Part shown: positions 10,991-21,950 of the stretch, piece after piece | How positions within the stretch are numbered: position 1 is the stretch's first letter | How the letters are laid out: each line of letters starts with the position of its first letter | Notes under the pieces: generated by a model | The model's input: only the letters and a program-made list of their open reading frames with translations | Told to the model about the DNA's origin: nothing | Database searches by the model: none | Program-made: the position numbers and the translations under genes | Source of the DNA: Eutrigla gurnardus | Taxonomy: Eukaryota > Chordata > Actinopteri > Perciformes > Triglidae | Reading direction: 5' to 3' | DNA length: 64,000 bases | Assembly (NCBI GenBank): GCA_963514095.1 | Contig: OY741280.1 | Coordinates: 5,250,895 to 5,314,894 of the forward strand

Positions 10991-11700
10991 TCTGTATTCT
11001 CCTTGGACAGTTATTTTTGCTTTTAGGCCATCCTTTCTGTATTGTCTCCTTCAATTCTTTCAATGTTTCGTCTTCGTTTGTTTCTTTTCTGATTTGCTCG
11101 GTTCTGTCTGCAGAAACCGGCAATGATGACACAACCATGTCCACGTAAGCCTGTATGTCTGCACGCTTTTCACTGTCGGCGCTCTCCTTCTTGTCCACTG
11201 CTCGGGATAGAGTGTCGGCGGTGAACATGTACTTCCCTGGTGTGTAAATCATCTGTACGTCATATTTCTGTAGTCTAATTAACATGCGTTGTATTCTCAC
11301 AGGGCAATCATTTAATGGCTTTGACATGATCGACACGAGTGGTTTATGGTCCGTTTCTACTTCAAAAGCTTGTCCATAAACATATTGGTGAAATCGTTCA
11401 CACGCGTACGTACTCGCCAGAAGTTCTTTTTCTATTTGGGCGTACCGGGACTCGGCGCTCGTCAAGGCCCTGGATGCATAGGCGACCGGTAGCCACTGCT
11501 CCTGGTGTTGCTGTAGTAACACAGCCCCAAGGCCGTACTGCAAAGCGTCTGCAGAGATCCTGGTGCTCCTCTCAGGATCGTAGAACTTCAGCACAGGCTC
11601 TTGTGTTAGAGTCTTTTTTAGATGCTTAAAGCATTGTTCCTGTTCATGTGACCAGAACCACTCGTTTTTCTGATCAAGTAGTAGATTGTCTTTTCTTCTG
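10991..11700 (-). pseudogene. Gypsy RNase H domain with RT thumb edge and linker
   Basis: The minus-strand frame reads 'WFWSHEQEQCFKHLKK' (RT thumb/RNase H border), then 'ADALQYGLGAVLLQ', 'YAQIEKELLA', 'VETDHKPLV' and 'MFTADTLSRA'. The four acidic RNase H residues (D, E, D, D) are all present. A connection region leading towards integrase follows ('GWPKSKNN'). Upstream, the frame enters the LTR and primer-binding site with no gag, protease or RT fingers/palm. The ORF start at 11780 is therefore inside the LTR and not genuine. Confidence 0.85.
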
Positions 11701-11717
11701 TCTTCACTTGCAAACGA

Positions 11718-11732
11718 CCACTTCTGACACCA
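11718..11732 (-). promoter_or_regulatory. Primer-binding site matching tRNA-Leu
   Basis: The minus strand reads 'tggtgtcagaagtgg' immediately after the LTR end 'ggatacaaca'. This is complementary to the 3' end of animal tRNA-Leu species (…ccacttctgacacca), which several retrotransposons use as minus-strand primer. The tRNA identity is from memory. Confidence 0.75.
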
Positions 11733-11807
11733 TGTTGTATCCGTTGTATTCTTGCTGATAAACAGATGAGGCGTGTTCAATAAACGTGTTCTTTATTAAC
11801 GTAGTTG
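11733..11807 (-). repeat. 5' LTR fragment of the gypsy element
   Basis: About 75 bp matching the 3' part of the LTR at 4787-4973, including the 'aataaa' signal and full terminal '...tacaaca'. The upstream 110 bp of the LTR is missing and unrelated sequence follows from 11808. The 5' LTR is therefore truncated. Confidence 0.75.
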
Positions 11808-12305
11808 AGAAAATTCCATCAAGGCCTGTCAATTAACCAATACCACTGCCCCTTTTTTTAATGAAACTCTATCTATTTCCCTCCAGCACAACGTCTGGGA
11901 TGATGGATCTGATTTCCAATGAAGTGGTTGTGTCCCTGACAGATTAGCTCCAATGCTTCTTCTTCTTTTTTTGGTAATAACTCAGCCATGATGTTGTCAC
12001 AGATGTGGATCTAGTCCAGACTCCAGAAGAAAAAAAAGGTAGTGGCACACATTGTGAATAAAACATGATTTGTCTTATCTCGTAAATGGACACATGCACT
12101 TTATTAGGCTGTTTCAGAGTTGTGCCGTGTGGAACGAAATATCACAGAGATGCTTCCTGTGTAGTGATTTGCACTGAATTTGCATAGTTTAAGTCTCACC
12201 TGTTATCTAAGGCTTTATATTCTTATATTAGCTGATTCTCTGTGCTTCCTCTGTATCAGTTAGCGTTACAGATTTTACCTGGACACAACACAAAGAAAGT
12301 ACAAC
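11808..12305. other. No gene recognised
   Basis: AT-rich sequence without a supported gene or bounded repeat. Confidence 0.45.
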
Positions 12306-12565
12306 TTAAAACAAATAAAAGAAAACACATCACAAAAAACATGAATGTACTACCAAATAACTCAATACTATAATACATTAATAATAATAGTCTCCAACAC
12401 CAGTGTTTGTTCGACCCATTCACCTCGCTTCCCATCCTTTCCACCATTTTATGTGAGTTTTTTCGGTCTTGATACTACGTCATCCCCTTTTTCTGAGAAT
12501 TTTTCGGAGCCTCTAAGAATGACTTGGATTCACATTGTAGTTACTTGAAAGGCCTGGTGTGTCAG
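12306..12565. repeat. Dispersed repeat, copy A of a local pair
   Basis: Shares landmarks in the same order with 14438-14645: 'aaaacacatcacaaa', then 'gtgagttttttc', then 'tggattcacattg', then 'ttacttgaaag', then 'gtgtgtca'. Spacing between landmarks differs, so the copies are old. I do not know the family. Confidence 0.5.
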
Positions 12566-13590
12566 TATCCGATGACGAGGGACGTGACAGGGCGTCCGTG
12601 TTCCAGGCCCTGGGAATAAGAACAAGCTGCTTCATAACACAATGGTACTTAAATCAGGTCACGGAGGTTTTATTTATCCACTCAAAGTCCCTTTTGAATC
12701 AGATTCCCTAACTTAAAGGCAATTTACACCCCAGAGCTGCTCAACGTAGCCTGAATTCACCTCCCGGCTCAGCGGCACTGCGGCAGTATTTTTGTCGTCA
12801 CGAATAACCCACATTCTCGTAACCACTCTGGGACTCAGATGGACAATCACTCAGTCATGAGCTCTCCACTCTAACCTCTGATTACATTATGAAGATGAAT
12901 TCAGCAGGAAAGAACAAAGTGACTCTGAAAGGGTCTCCAAAATAAAATGCATTTCCCTTGAGGACATGTGTCTCTGCCATTTCACTCCTGCAGGTTCACT
13001 CTCCAAAAAGAAAAAAGAAAACACATCACACGGCGCTGTGCTCTCCTCCAGTCTTTGGTCGCCTGCTCCCTCAACGCTGCTGCTCAGGATGCTTATAGAT
13101 CTGAGGGGATCTGAGGGGATGGCGTGGATCTGACAGCCACGGGGGAATTCGGGCGACGGCGACTGAAACGGAGGAGACGGCTGGAGCGCCGGCTATAATG
13201 GAATCACTCGCTGTCTTGGTGGAATAATGATCGCAATTAGTGGTGGATAAAGGGGGAGGTTACCGAAGGAGAAGTCTTGCTTTTCAGCAGACTTCAGAGT
13301 TCAGCAATCAAACATGATGTATCATCGCCATGTGGATGTTATTCTGTATTAGAACTCTTTTTACAAAGGTGAGTTTTGTAATTTCAGATAGATAGATGTG
13401 TCACCTCTTCTCTAAACCGAGGCCTTGTGGATTAATTGTCTTTTTCATTTTGACATGAATTTCATGATTTCTAGGACAGAACGGTGGCTAACCATAGCCT
13501 TGCTGTGTGCCTCTCAAACATAGCTGCTGGTAATATTAGTGAGCCACATGAATGCTAGTGGAAAAAAAATGACGTACAGAAGATTTAATT
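12566..13590. other. No gene recognised; possible conserved non-coding segment
   Basis: A moderately GC-rich, low-repeat segment around 13060-13270 contains a short tandem 'gatctgaggg' duplication. No coding frame is supported. Confidence 0.35.
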
Positions 13591-13910
13591 CTCTGCATTG
13601 GCAGAAAATGTATGAGCCCACTCATTGCGTTCACATGGGCGAGCTTTATACGATCTTAAACCCATCCAAACCGTATCAAATTCATGTGTACAGGATAAGA
13701 AACATGTCGGGATAGGATTTCTGAAGCCGATTGCAAACCCTGGCTTGAGTCGTTGTTTATCTGACTTGTGCCTCCTTGCGAACGAGATCGAATCGTGTTT
13801 GCGTCCTGCGCATGCACGAGAATTTTCGCCGGGGATTTCACCCGGAAGTGGAAGGAAACGCTGCGCCGTCATAAATAGTAATGTTGTTGCCGGAACAGTC
13901 AAACGATACC

Positions 13911-13982
13911 ATGGCTTCGAAGAAATCAACAACTCATTTCTGGACGGACGAGGAGACTGTCTGTCTGTATGCCGCCAGATAG
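13911..13982 (+). pseudogene. Myb/SANT-like protein N-terminus, truncated
   Basis: An ATG in good context opens a 23-codon frame, 'MASKKSTTHFWTDEETVCLY', then stops. 'FWTDEET' is the typical start of the Myb/SANT-like DNA-binding domains carried by fish DNA transposons (for example Harbinger accessory proteins). A following piece at about 14069-14120 reads 'ALQDKWADEQ' and may be a decayed continuation. Element ends were not found. Confidence 0.45.
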
Positions 13983-14437
13983 TTTGTACGATGGTACCAT
14001 GTGACCGCACTGACTGATGCTGTAACTAACTATAACTAACTAACTATGCTGTAACTGTGCTATATTCAGAGCTTTACAAGATAAGTGGGCTGATGAACAG
14101 TCAAGTTTACTGCGATGAAATACAGGGCTAAGGCTATGTCCTGACACTTCGGAGAGCTTCTCTTGGTCGAGATCCTGGTTCAGCTGCAACACATTGAGTA
14201 AATGTCTACAACGAAACCACACACTTAGGGTTAGGATAAAGATGATGGTTAGGCTTAAAATAAGTACGTCAACTAAGTTAAAAATAACACTGGCACTTTT
14301 TTTTGTTTTTAGATCATATTGACACTTTGACTATCACTGAAGAAATAAACAAATAGATATCTGGGCCAGAACACAGGATACACAACAGATAACCAACCAA
14401 TAGAGATATTTGAAGGAAAAACAAGGGAAAACGCATC
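13983..14437. other. Probable decayed transposon interior, no intact gene
   Basis: Contains the possible continuation of the Myb/SANT-like frame and a short 'taactaac' tandem tract near 14025-14045. Nothing else is supported. Confidence 0.3.
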
Positions 14438-14528
14438 ACAAACATCACCAACATATAACTTCAAAAGAACTCAACACGTTGGGACACAAACACCAACACA
14501 CCCTTTGTGAGTTTTTTCAGCCTTTATG

Positions 14529-14565
<37 letters not shown>

Positions 14566-14645
14566 TTCTTCTCTTAGCATCTAATAGCAATGGCAGCAGC
14601 AGATGGATTTGCATTGCAATTACTTGAAAGCCCGCTGTGTCTCAC
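14438..14645. repeat. Dispersed repeat, copy B, with internal ATC microsatellite
   Basis: Second copy of the repeat at 12306-12565, with the same ordered landmarks. Between 'gtgagttttttc' and 'tggatttgcattg' it has gained an (ATC)n run at about 14529-14565 that copy A lacks. Confidence 0.5.
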
Positions 14646-14722
14646 ACAGACGCATGGTACAAAGCGTTGATATTTACATTTTCGGCAACACCTGGTTTAA
14701 AAATCAACCACTGGTGGCAGTT

Positions 14723-14724
<2 letters not shown>

Positions 14725-14784
<60 letters not shown>
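14725..14784. repeat. (CA)n microsatellite
   Basis: Thirty uninterrupted CA units. Confidence 0.97.
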
Positions 14785-14786
<2 letters not shown>

Positions 14787-17244
14787 GGTGGTAAAACGGA
14801 TACAGTTTCTGTGAAATAAAATGAAGTATCACCCTCTTTTTTCAAAATGATGTGCTTGGAATAGGGAGATGACAGTGACAAAGACCTCAAGAAATATGAT
14901 TCTTCTCACATTGTGTTTTTACGTTTTTACCGAGCCACAAAATCGAGGATTGGATGGATGGGTCGACAAAATGTCAGACCGACAGTCGTGGCAGTAATAG
15001 TTTCTTTCTTCTTCTTTCTAGACGATATGTAGTTATTTTAACTTCAACCATGAAATCTCAGAGAGTCGTTGTTGTGCTTAAACCGAATCAGACTTATAAA
15101 ATAGATTTACTTTACAAGCAGGGGTTCTTGGGGTATCCGTTAGGTGCCAATCAGGTGCCAGTCACACACCTGGGACTGGCATACACCTGCCAGCACTTGA
15201 AGCTCAAAATGAGAGTGAATACCAACAGAAGAATATTGCAGGGGATTTTGGCACCTTTCTTGGGGCCACTACCCACACGGTGAGCTGTGCTGCTCATTCC
15301 ATGAATGCATGATCCTTACAGGTTGTACCTCGTTGTAAAGGTGACTTATCAGGCTTTCCAACGATATAAAATACAATACCAATTGTTACTATTAAAGGGA
15401 GGAATAATAGACCGAAATAACGTTTCCAAACTATTTTTGAGGAGTTTTTGAGGTGTAATGTGATCGATCCCAGGTCTAGTCTCGCTAGGTAACGTTAGCT
15501 AAGGTGAGAGCTAGCGGGCTAGCAATAACATCTTATATTTAGTGTTAATAAGAATCAAAATCTCTTAGATGAATTACCTTTCTTCTCTATACAGCGTTCA
15601 AGACGAGCAACACAAATGTGTTGTATCCGTCTTGTGTTGATGCCGATGTAGTCTCGCAAAGCCAGGAGCGATGTAGTCCACAATTGTTGTGATGCTTGAA
15701 GTTAGCACTAGCAGGGGAACCTCATACTCATCGTATGCAGACGTATACAGTGACGTAATGACGTGGCTCTCTATGGAAACGCAAACAGGTTCTCAGAAGG
15801 TTCGCAAGTTGAACCAACTGCAAACCTTACCGAACCAGGTTAAAAGACAATTAAATAGGGGAAAATGTTACGGACTACAACTTAAATCATGTTGATGACA
15901 ACAGTGTTGATATTTGTCATGAATAAAAATCATTCATAATATCAATGTCAATTTCCTGCACCTGTTTAAGACGTCTAAAAAGGTTACCTATCATGACGTC
16001 CAAATGTTGAACCACTTGTTGACGTCCAAGTGGGTCATGGTAAGACGTCCAAATAGCGGATCTAGTTTGCACGTCGTGTAGATGGCCAGAATTGGTCTTG
16101 GACCGACGGACAATATATAGACATGATCTGCACGTCCAATGGGTGGATTATCAGGATTTGAGCCAACGTTACAGAAAAGCTGTCAAACTCTGAAATGAGT
16201 GTTACGACAGAGATGTTGCATCAGTTTCAACCCGTTATGATGCACCAAACTTATTAAATGAGCAATGGGCTGATGTAGTATCATATAGTGTGACCGTGGC
16301 ATTAATCTGTTAGAAGTCTGATGAATAAAACATGAAAGAAAGTTAAATTGTGTTACATCAACGTTACATTATCTTCATTAAATCCAGTGGAAGGTTAAGC
16401 TTCCTGCAGGAGTCTCTTGAAAATACCATGACATGAAGGCTACATTTAAAAATGAATATTCATTTTATCAGAAAGGCCATTACTGTAGTCTGCGGAGTAA
16501 TCAAAAGTCCCCCCCCCCTTAAATAAATAAATAAAAACAGAGTAAGATGGTGATTGAATGAAGGTTTGTGAGGCCTAATAGAATGAGTGACTCGCGGGCA
16601 TTTAGGCGAGTCCCGTCTTTAATCAGAGCACAAACTAATAACACGTCTGCTGCTTAACACAAAAGGGGATGAAAGGCATAACAGCAACCCTCCTTTTGTT
16701 TTATTCCATCACTCATCTCGTCCCCCGGCACATTAAGGCACTCGACGGCCCTAACAAGCTCTCCCACGACATTTGCTGCGGCTTAATGGATAGAAAATAT
16801 GTCTGAGTGTGCAGCGCATGTGTGTCGGCTTTTTCTCTGATAATAACCACATGCCTATGACTTGGATGTTCACAAAGCATCATCTTTAGGAGAATGAGCC
16901 ATAAAAAGACATTTTTCAAATAGCCACAACACAACCTTTGATGTGCATGTAACAGCCGCTACTGAGAAATGACTCTTTGAACTTCATTGACACGTAACTG
17001 TAAGTGAAAGCACTGAGGCATAAAATGAGGAAACATCTATGTACATAAGAAAATAGAGAGCCGGTCCAAAGGGAACCCAAGGATGACAGGAGGTGGACGG
17101 CAGTTGTTTAAGAACTTGAGAACATTTGAATGCGTGGTACGTTTGGTGGAATATTCCCTGAATCGACCAATAGCTCCTCTCTAGCCTTCTCACAGTGTAT
17201 TACTAAAGTAATGTAGGGGTGACGACTGCCTGCAACACTGCTAT

Positions 17245-17249
<5 letters not shown>
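14785..17249. other. No gene recognised; gacgtcc-rich repeat patch and possible conserved non-coding DNA
   Basis: Around 15967-16150 the motif 'gacgtcca' or a close variant occurs about five times within 180 bases, a known style of dispersed teleost repeat. Segment 16560-16900 is unique-looking and free of repeats. A C-run sits at about 16510. Open frames such as 14954-15283 have no recognisable domain. Confidence 0.35.
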
Positions 17250-17282
<33 letters not shown>

Positions 17283-17286
17283 GGGG
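17250..17286. repeat. (GT)n microsatellite ending in a G-run
   Basis: About fifteen GT units followed directly by seven G. Confidence 0.95.
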
Positions 17287-17689
17287 TGGGTCGCAGATTC
17301 GTGTGCCAACAAGCACCATATTTGAGAGTGTTTGACACATTATTATGGCAGCTTGTACCCGTGGAAACATAATTTCTTTCCATTCAAAAAGATTTCCAGC
17401 TGGCAAAGCTGCCAGTGAAAATGTAATTCTCCAAACCTCCCAATCTCAGATCTGCTATCTGCCAGTGATAAGCTGGAAAGCTGTTTTCTAGGACCCCCAT
17501 TCAGGAATAGAAGTTCTGGCTGCTGTTAATTGCTTTCTACTCACTCTCAGATGGCCTGCGATAAAGAAGAAAACAAATTCAAATCTCGGGCTGTGAAAAG
17601 CCCTAGAGTTTGTGAATTAAATATGAACAAAAACCTGCCATATGAGCAGACGGGTGGGCTGACAAGTTGGAGAGAACTGAAGATGTGGA
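17287..17689. other. No gene recognised
   Basis: Unique-looking sequence, possibly conserved non-coding DNA; no supported frame. Confidence 0.35.
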
Positions 17690-17762
17690 CACACAGACAG
17701 GGATCCAGACAGAGAGACAGACAGGGAGACAGGCAGGCAGAGACGGAGGCAGGAGGACATTA
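17690..17762. repeat. Imperfect (GACA/GGCA)n array
   Basis: Degenerate tetranucleotide tract with repeated 'gacagaca' and 'ggcaggca' blocks. It makes spurious repetitive open frames on both strands. Confidence 0.8.
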
Positions 17763-17871
17763 GCGGGGCAAAAAGGAAAACCAGCAGGGATGCGAAGGTC
17801 GATGGGTTCGCATACAGTGACTGCGTTACCCTGGAAACGGACAGCCGATCAGTCATTCACAGACCGCAGAG

Positions 17872-18192
17872 TTCACTTCAGTCAATCTTTATTGTCCCCA
17901 GAGGATAATTAGGAAGGGCAAACAGGCAGAGCGACGGGCAGAGAGGACAGGACAGACAGATGGACATGTGGAGGTACAGTGGCTCAATGCAAATGACACT
18001 GTACACATTCTGGATGACACACTGGTGTTGTCATAACGGTTGACATTTAAATCCCATTTCAACCTTTTTACAAGGATGAGAGGGAAGTCAACTGGTTGAC
18101 AAACTGCTGACGGGAATCAGGATCACCTTTATTTGCAAAGTACGTGTTCACATACAAGGATAAGAACAACTAAGATCAAGTTCAGCAAAGCT
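17872..18192 (-). repeat. Two LINE 3'-tail fragments
   Basis: On the minus strand, 17872-17912 ends in 'ctctggggacaataaag'. Segment 18105-18192 contains 'caaataaaggtgatcctg'. Both resemble 3' tails of fish LINEs that end in 'aataaag' plus a short repeat. No RT coding sequence remains nearby. Confidence 0.4.
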
Positions 18193-18289
18193 GGAAAAAT
18201 AAATAGTCAGGAAGGTAAAGATGAACATAAGTGGCGGACCACAATGATGACGTCTCACACCATCATTTGATCTAAAACTGCTGTTTACT

Positions 18290-18516
18290 AGGGCTGTTGG
18301 AATAAATTTCGGGAATTGAATATAATTTGAATATTAAAAAAGTCAGTACTTTTCGAATGCTGAAATAAGTATTGAATTATTATTTTTTAAGAAACATGTT
18401 TTCTAATGTTAGCAAATATCACCCTTCTAGCCTTGGCCTACATGCATTCGGATGCTTTTGACACATGTCAAGTCTGATGAACAATTAAGTTTTCTGAATC
18501 ACAATCTCACTATTAG

Positions 18517-18561
<45 letters not shown>

Positions 18562-19048
18562 TAACAAAGATATCGACGGACCTCTAGAAGCGATGATGTC
18601 ATGACAAAGATGCTAGCTAAATCGACCCGCGTCTCCATCGGCTGATTCATCTGGAACGAGACCAACAGCAGGATGTACGTGAGAAAGTGAGTACAGCTGA
18701 TGGTGAGATGAGGAGGGCGTAGCCATGGCAACGGGGACACAGCGCCCCCAGAAGAACGCAATGTGGTTGTTTTACTTTCTCAATTATTACTTATCTAGAA
18801 AGCTGTCAGCTGTTGGTAATTCAAGAAATGTATTGGTAATTTTTTTTTAAACGCCCTATAGTGGACAGGAAGTAAAACAACCACATTGCTGATAATGGCA
18901 TTGGCAACGTATAAGCCTGTGTAGTGTAGTAAATATTAATAATAGCCTGAATTTAAGCATTAAATATTCAAATGTAATGAGAATATTGAAAAGAATATGG
19001 AATGAAATTTGAATAGTATTATAGAGGAACTATGACAGCTCCATTTCA
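18290..19048. mobile_element. Degenerate hAT-like element
   Basis: The left edge 'agggctgttggaataaa' and an AT-rich 'gaatataatttgaatatt' block are mirrored on the other strand near 18960-19040 ('ggagctgtcatag' and 'attcaaatttcattcc'). This recalls the gggctgtc ends of some fish hAT elements. Inside lie an (AT)n run at 18519-18559 and a 20-bp inverted pair, 'caatgtggttgttttact' at about 18759 and its complement at about 18872. No transposase is visible. Confidence 0.4.
18519..18559. repeat. (AT)n microsatellite
   Basis: About twenty AT units, uninterrupted. Confidence 0.97.
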
Positions 19049-20119
19049 CGCTCCTGTTTGGTCTCCACCAACTCCTGAGAAAACCTTGGTCTCTGTTCTC
19101 AGGTGGTTGCAGTGGGCCAACCCTGTCACCAACAAATTAACAAAAGGAGAGAAAAAAGAACGCTACAAAAGTGCGTCATTAAGTTTCGGCAACAAAACCA
19201 CTTAAATATATTTATCAACATAAGGATTTGGTTCACACAGCAGTCTCCTGTGTGAAAGTCCTGTGTTTTTTTCATCCATAACTTTGACTTCTACCTTTGT
19301 TGACTTCCGCAGTCTCATCTGGAAGTTATTCGTGACACATCAGAAGCAGATGTGATCATCAAACATTTCTTTCGTAATTCACAATGTAGTTTTGTTGTAT
19401 ATGGGAAGATAATTTCTTGACGAGGCTTAAACAAAGACACCAATTTAACTTAAAAATGTTTTCAAATGCGTCGTTGAAGTCGAGCTGAAATGAAAATGCC
19501 TTTTAGATTAAAGAAAATATGACACCTGCTGACATCGGCATCGTACCAACCATTTTCAAGCAGTAACATGACATCCATCCATCAATCAACCTGTGACGAC
19601 GGCTCCACACAGAGCTGGAGACGCTCGTCTTTTCAGCGATCAAATCAGAAACACATCGCCGTACAGAAGTCAGTTCACTCTGACAAGGCCCGGTCATGTG
19701 CAAATTGTTTGATGTTTAAAACGCCAGGTAAGGCCCGGTCATGTGCAAACTGTTTGATGTTTAAAACGCCAGGTATTAATATTAACAATTTTAGTTTTTA
19801 ACTAACTTTCCCCGTGAACTTCTTTGCCTGAGTGGAGCGCCTACAGGCCAAGGGAATTACAGTCAATGCCGAAAGGTCAGCGGGTTAATGTGGGATCTGA
19901 CGGACGATGGTGCAAGTTGATGAGATCGACAGGCACAATGAACAGCCCTCAGTGAATTCATCATCCGACCTTTGACCCCCGCCTGCCGCCGGGTGTCTGC
20001 AGCTCCCTAACGCAGCGTGGAAATGTAATCCCTCTCATAAGCAATGCTGGAACTCTGCTAACACACACACGCAGGAATTCCTCCACTCCAGCATTTGGAG
20101 GAAGCCGTGTGGTTCGAAG
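19049..20119. other. No gene; contains a 45-bp tandem duplication
   Basis: At 19684-19773 a 45-bp unit beginning 'aaggcccggtcatgtgcaaa' is present twice with one mismatch, giving an in-frame but probably non-coding repetition. The rest shows no supported feature. Confidence 0.6.
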
Positions 20120-20139
20120 ACACACACACACACACACAC
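20120..20139. repeat. (CA)n microsatellite
   Basis: Ten CA units following a shorter CA run at about 20061-20071. Confidence 0.9.
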
Positions 20140-20370
20140 TTTCCCACTTGATAAGCATGAGCACCTGTCCCATCTGCTCCAGCATCCATGTTTACTGCTG
20201 CCATACAGACAATACACGGAGCTCTAGCAGCGAGCTGACGGGTGACAAGGTCATTTCCTCCTCCCTCTGGCTTGCCAAGACGGGAAAAAAATAGACAATG
20301 CATGGATACTTGTGGGAGCACGATCTGCACACTGAACCCGATATTGTCTCATTCCATTCGCTGCTTGCAG

Positions 20371-20445
20371 ATCTGTTTCTTGCTATCAGCGGACTATGCT
20401 GGTGCATCGGGCCACCACAGCCACTACTTTTACATCTGCAGACAG
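20371..20445 (+). other. Candidate 75-bp exon, unidentified
   Basis: The sequence is preceded by a pyrimidine-rich stretch ending 'gctgcttgcag' and followed by 'gtatga', consistent with splice acceptor and donor. The 75-bp interior is open and reads 'ICFLLSADYAG' through 'HYFYICRQ'. I do not recognise the protein. Splice-like borders occur by chance, so this is only a candidate. Confidence 0.2.
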
Positions 20446-21782
20446 GTATGATGGGATGACTGACCCGCAGTATGGCAGTAGATATGGCACCAAAACAAGC
20501 TTTTTTGCTTTTTGGGCCCAATTTATTTATATTTAGTTATGTTTCATGTTTAAGTACTTATTTGTAAAATATTAAAATAAAAATAACGTGAAAATGCTTT
20601 ATCTGTTGCATTTATTGACACAAAGGTGCCTCATTGTTTATACCTTTTATTATTATTAAGTTTAACTTGCTTGGGTCAATTTGAGATAGAGAGGTTTTCA
20701 CAAATATAGGCTGTTTTCCTCTTAAAGTGTAACAGATTGATGCATCCCCACGGGTCATCTTGACGGTTTGGATTCCCCCATCATAGTTTGTCAAAATAGG
20801 GCCCCAAAACAGAATCTTGCATAGGGCCCCCCAAAGACAAGAAACAGCTCTGGCTGCTTGTTTTTAACATACAGTTGTAAAAGTGTCCAGATGGTTTTCC
20901 TGCTCAAACAACCCTCTTGTTCTGTGAGAAAATTAATAAAAGCTTTCAATTTCCAGCCAATCAGTTGTTCTGACGATAAGCCGGCATACAGAGGAACTAC
21001 TTTGTGTCCATTCAGGAGATAAAGTCGTACAGCCACCTCTCCCTGCTCCGGAAACAAGATACAATACAGAAAATACAGAATACACAGACCGAGAACATCA
21101 AATGTCACTGTATAACAGACTGGATATGGACACATATTTATCAGAAAACAAATGCATAATGCTGTATTTTTAGATGGATTTAAATTCATGTATTGTTAAT
21201 ATAGAGAGGACATGGCCATACACAAAACAGTTAAAGCAGCAAATGTCAAATGCAAACAAATTCAATAAGGAACTATTCAGAAAGTTTATAGTTTAAATAA
21301 TATGTCAGCTTTTGGGGATTTTTTTTGTGTTGCTGTTGATCCTTCTGTGCAGTGAAACTCATTTAAATTGTATCTGTGCCTCAGTGGGGATAAATTATCT
21401 TGGAGAGCCACGGCAACCCTTTTCCATTTTGTGTTGTTACAACAAACAGATAAGAATTGTTTTGAAGTACGATAAAAAAAATAGATCCTATCGTAGGTTG
21501 AGAGATTCATGAGAATCACTTTGTTCTTGAAGGATTTTCCCAAAATGTATACCATTTTGAATCAGATATTTACAAAGGACAACTGATTCACCCAAACTTG
21601 ATACAGGCTTATATAAGTTTACTCTTTTTAGTGGAGTTTCCGTTGTACTTCATCACATTCTCCATTTCATCCAAAGAAGGAAAATAACGGATGTTCCATG
21701 TTGTGACCTGAGTTGGACAAGATAGTCAATCATAGCTGCCCATTAAACCAGAGTTGTGGAAGTGCAAAAGGGTGTAAACATG
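20446..21782. other. No gene recognised
   Basis: AT-rich. Overlapping frames on the minus strand (20791-21189, 21286-21555) show no family motifs. Confidence 0.45.
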
Positions 21783-21950
21783 GTCCTCCACCAGCCAATC
21801 ACAACACGCCGTCCTCCACCAGCCACAACACGCCCGTCCTCCACCGGCCACAACACGCCCGTCCTCCACTAGCCACAACACGCCCGTCCTCCACCAGCCA
21901 CAACACGCCCGTCCTCCACCAGCCACAACACGCCCATCCTCCACTGGTCA
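21783..21950. repeat. 25-bp GC-rich minisatellite
   Basis: About six to seven copies of a unit close to 'gtcctccaccagccacaaca' plus 'cgccc', with single-base variants between copies. Because the unit is not a multiple of three yet lacks stops in several frames, it generates long spurious open frames on both strands. Confidence 0.9.

Larger units (their letters stand above)
4787..11807 (-). mobile_element. Ty3/gypsy LTR retrotransposon, internally deleted and twice interrupted
   Basis: Both edges carry the same LTR-derived sequence, reading 'tccgttgtattcttgctgat' at 4787 and again near 11741. Between them, in minus-strand order, lie a primer-binding site, an RNase H domain, an integrase zinc finger, an integrase core and an integrase C-terminus, which is the Ty3/gypsy order. 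Gag, protease and almost all of RT are missing: the sequence passes from the primer-binding site to the RT thumb/RNase H border within about 30 bases. An L2 LINE (5625-8627) and a TIR element (9430-10986) were inserted later. Without them the remaining element would be about 2.5 kb. It cannot be autonomous. Confidence 0.88.

Noticed and set aside
11339..11629. Plus-strand frame of 96 codons
   Set aside because: It is the antisense shadow of the gypsy RNase H frame.
13585..14017. Long overlapping open frames on both strands (141 and 130 codons)
   Set aside because: No domain is visible in either. The one credible coding piece here is the short Myb/SANT-like start at 13911, in a different frame.
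14642..14890. Open frames across CA/GT arrays (also near 17108, 29607, 39462, 50003, 56586, 61000)
   Set aside because: They exist only because the dinucleotide repeats lack stop codons. Poly-(His-Thr) or poly-(Val-Cys) readings are artefacts.
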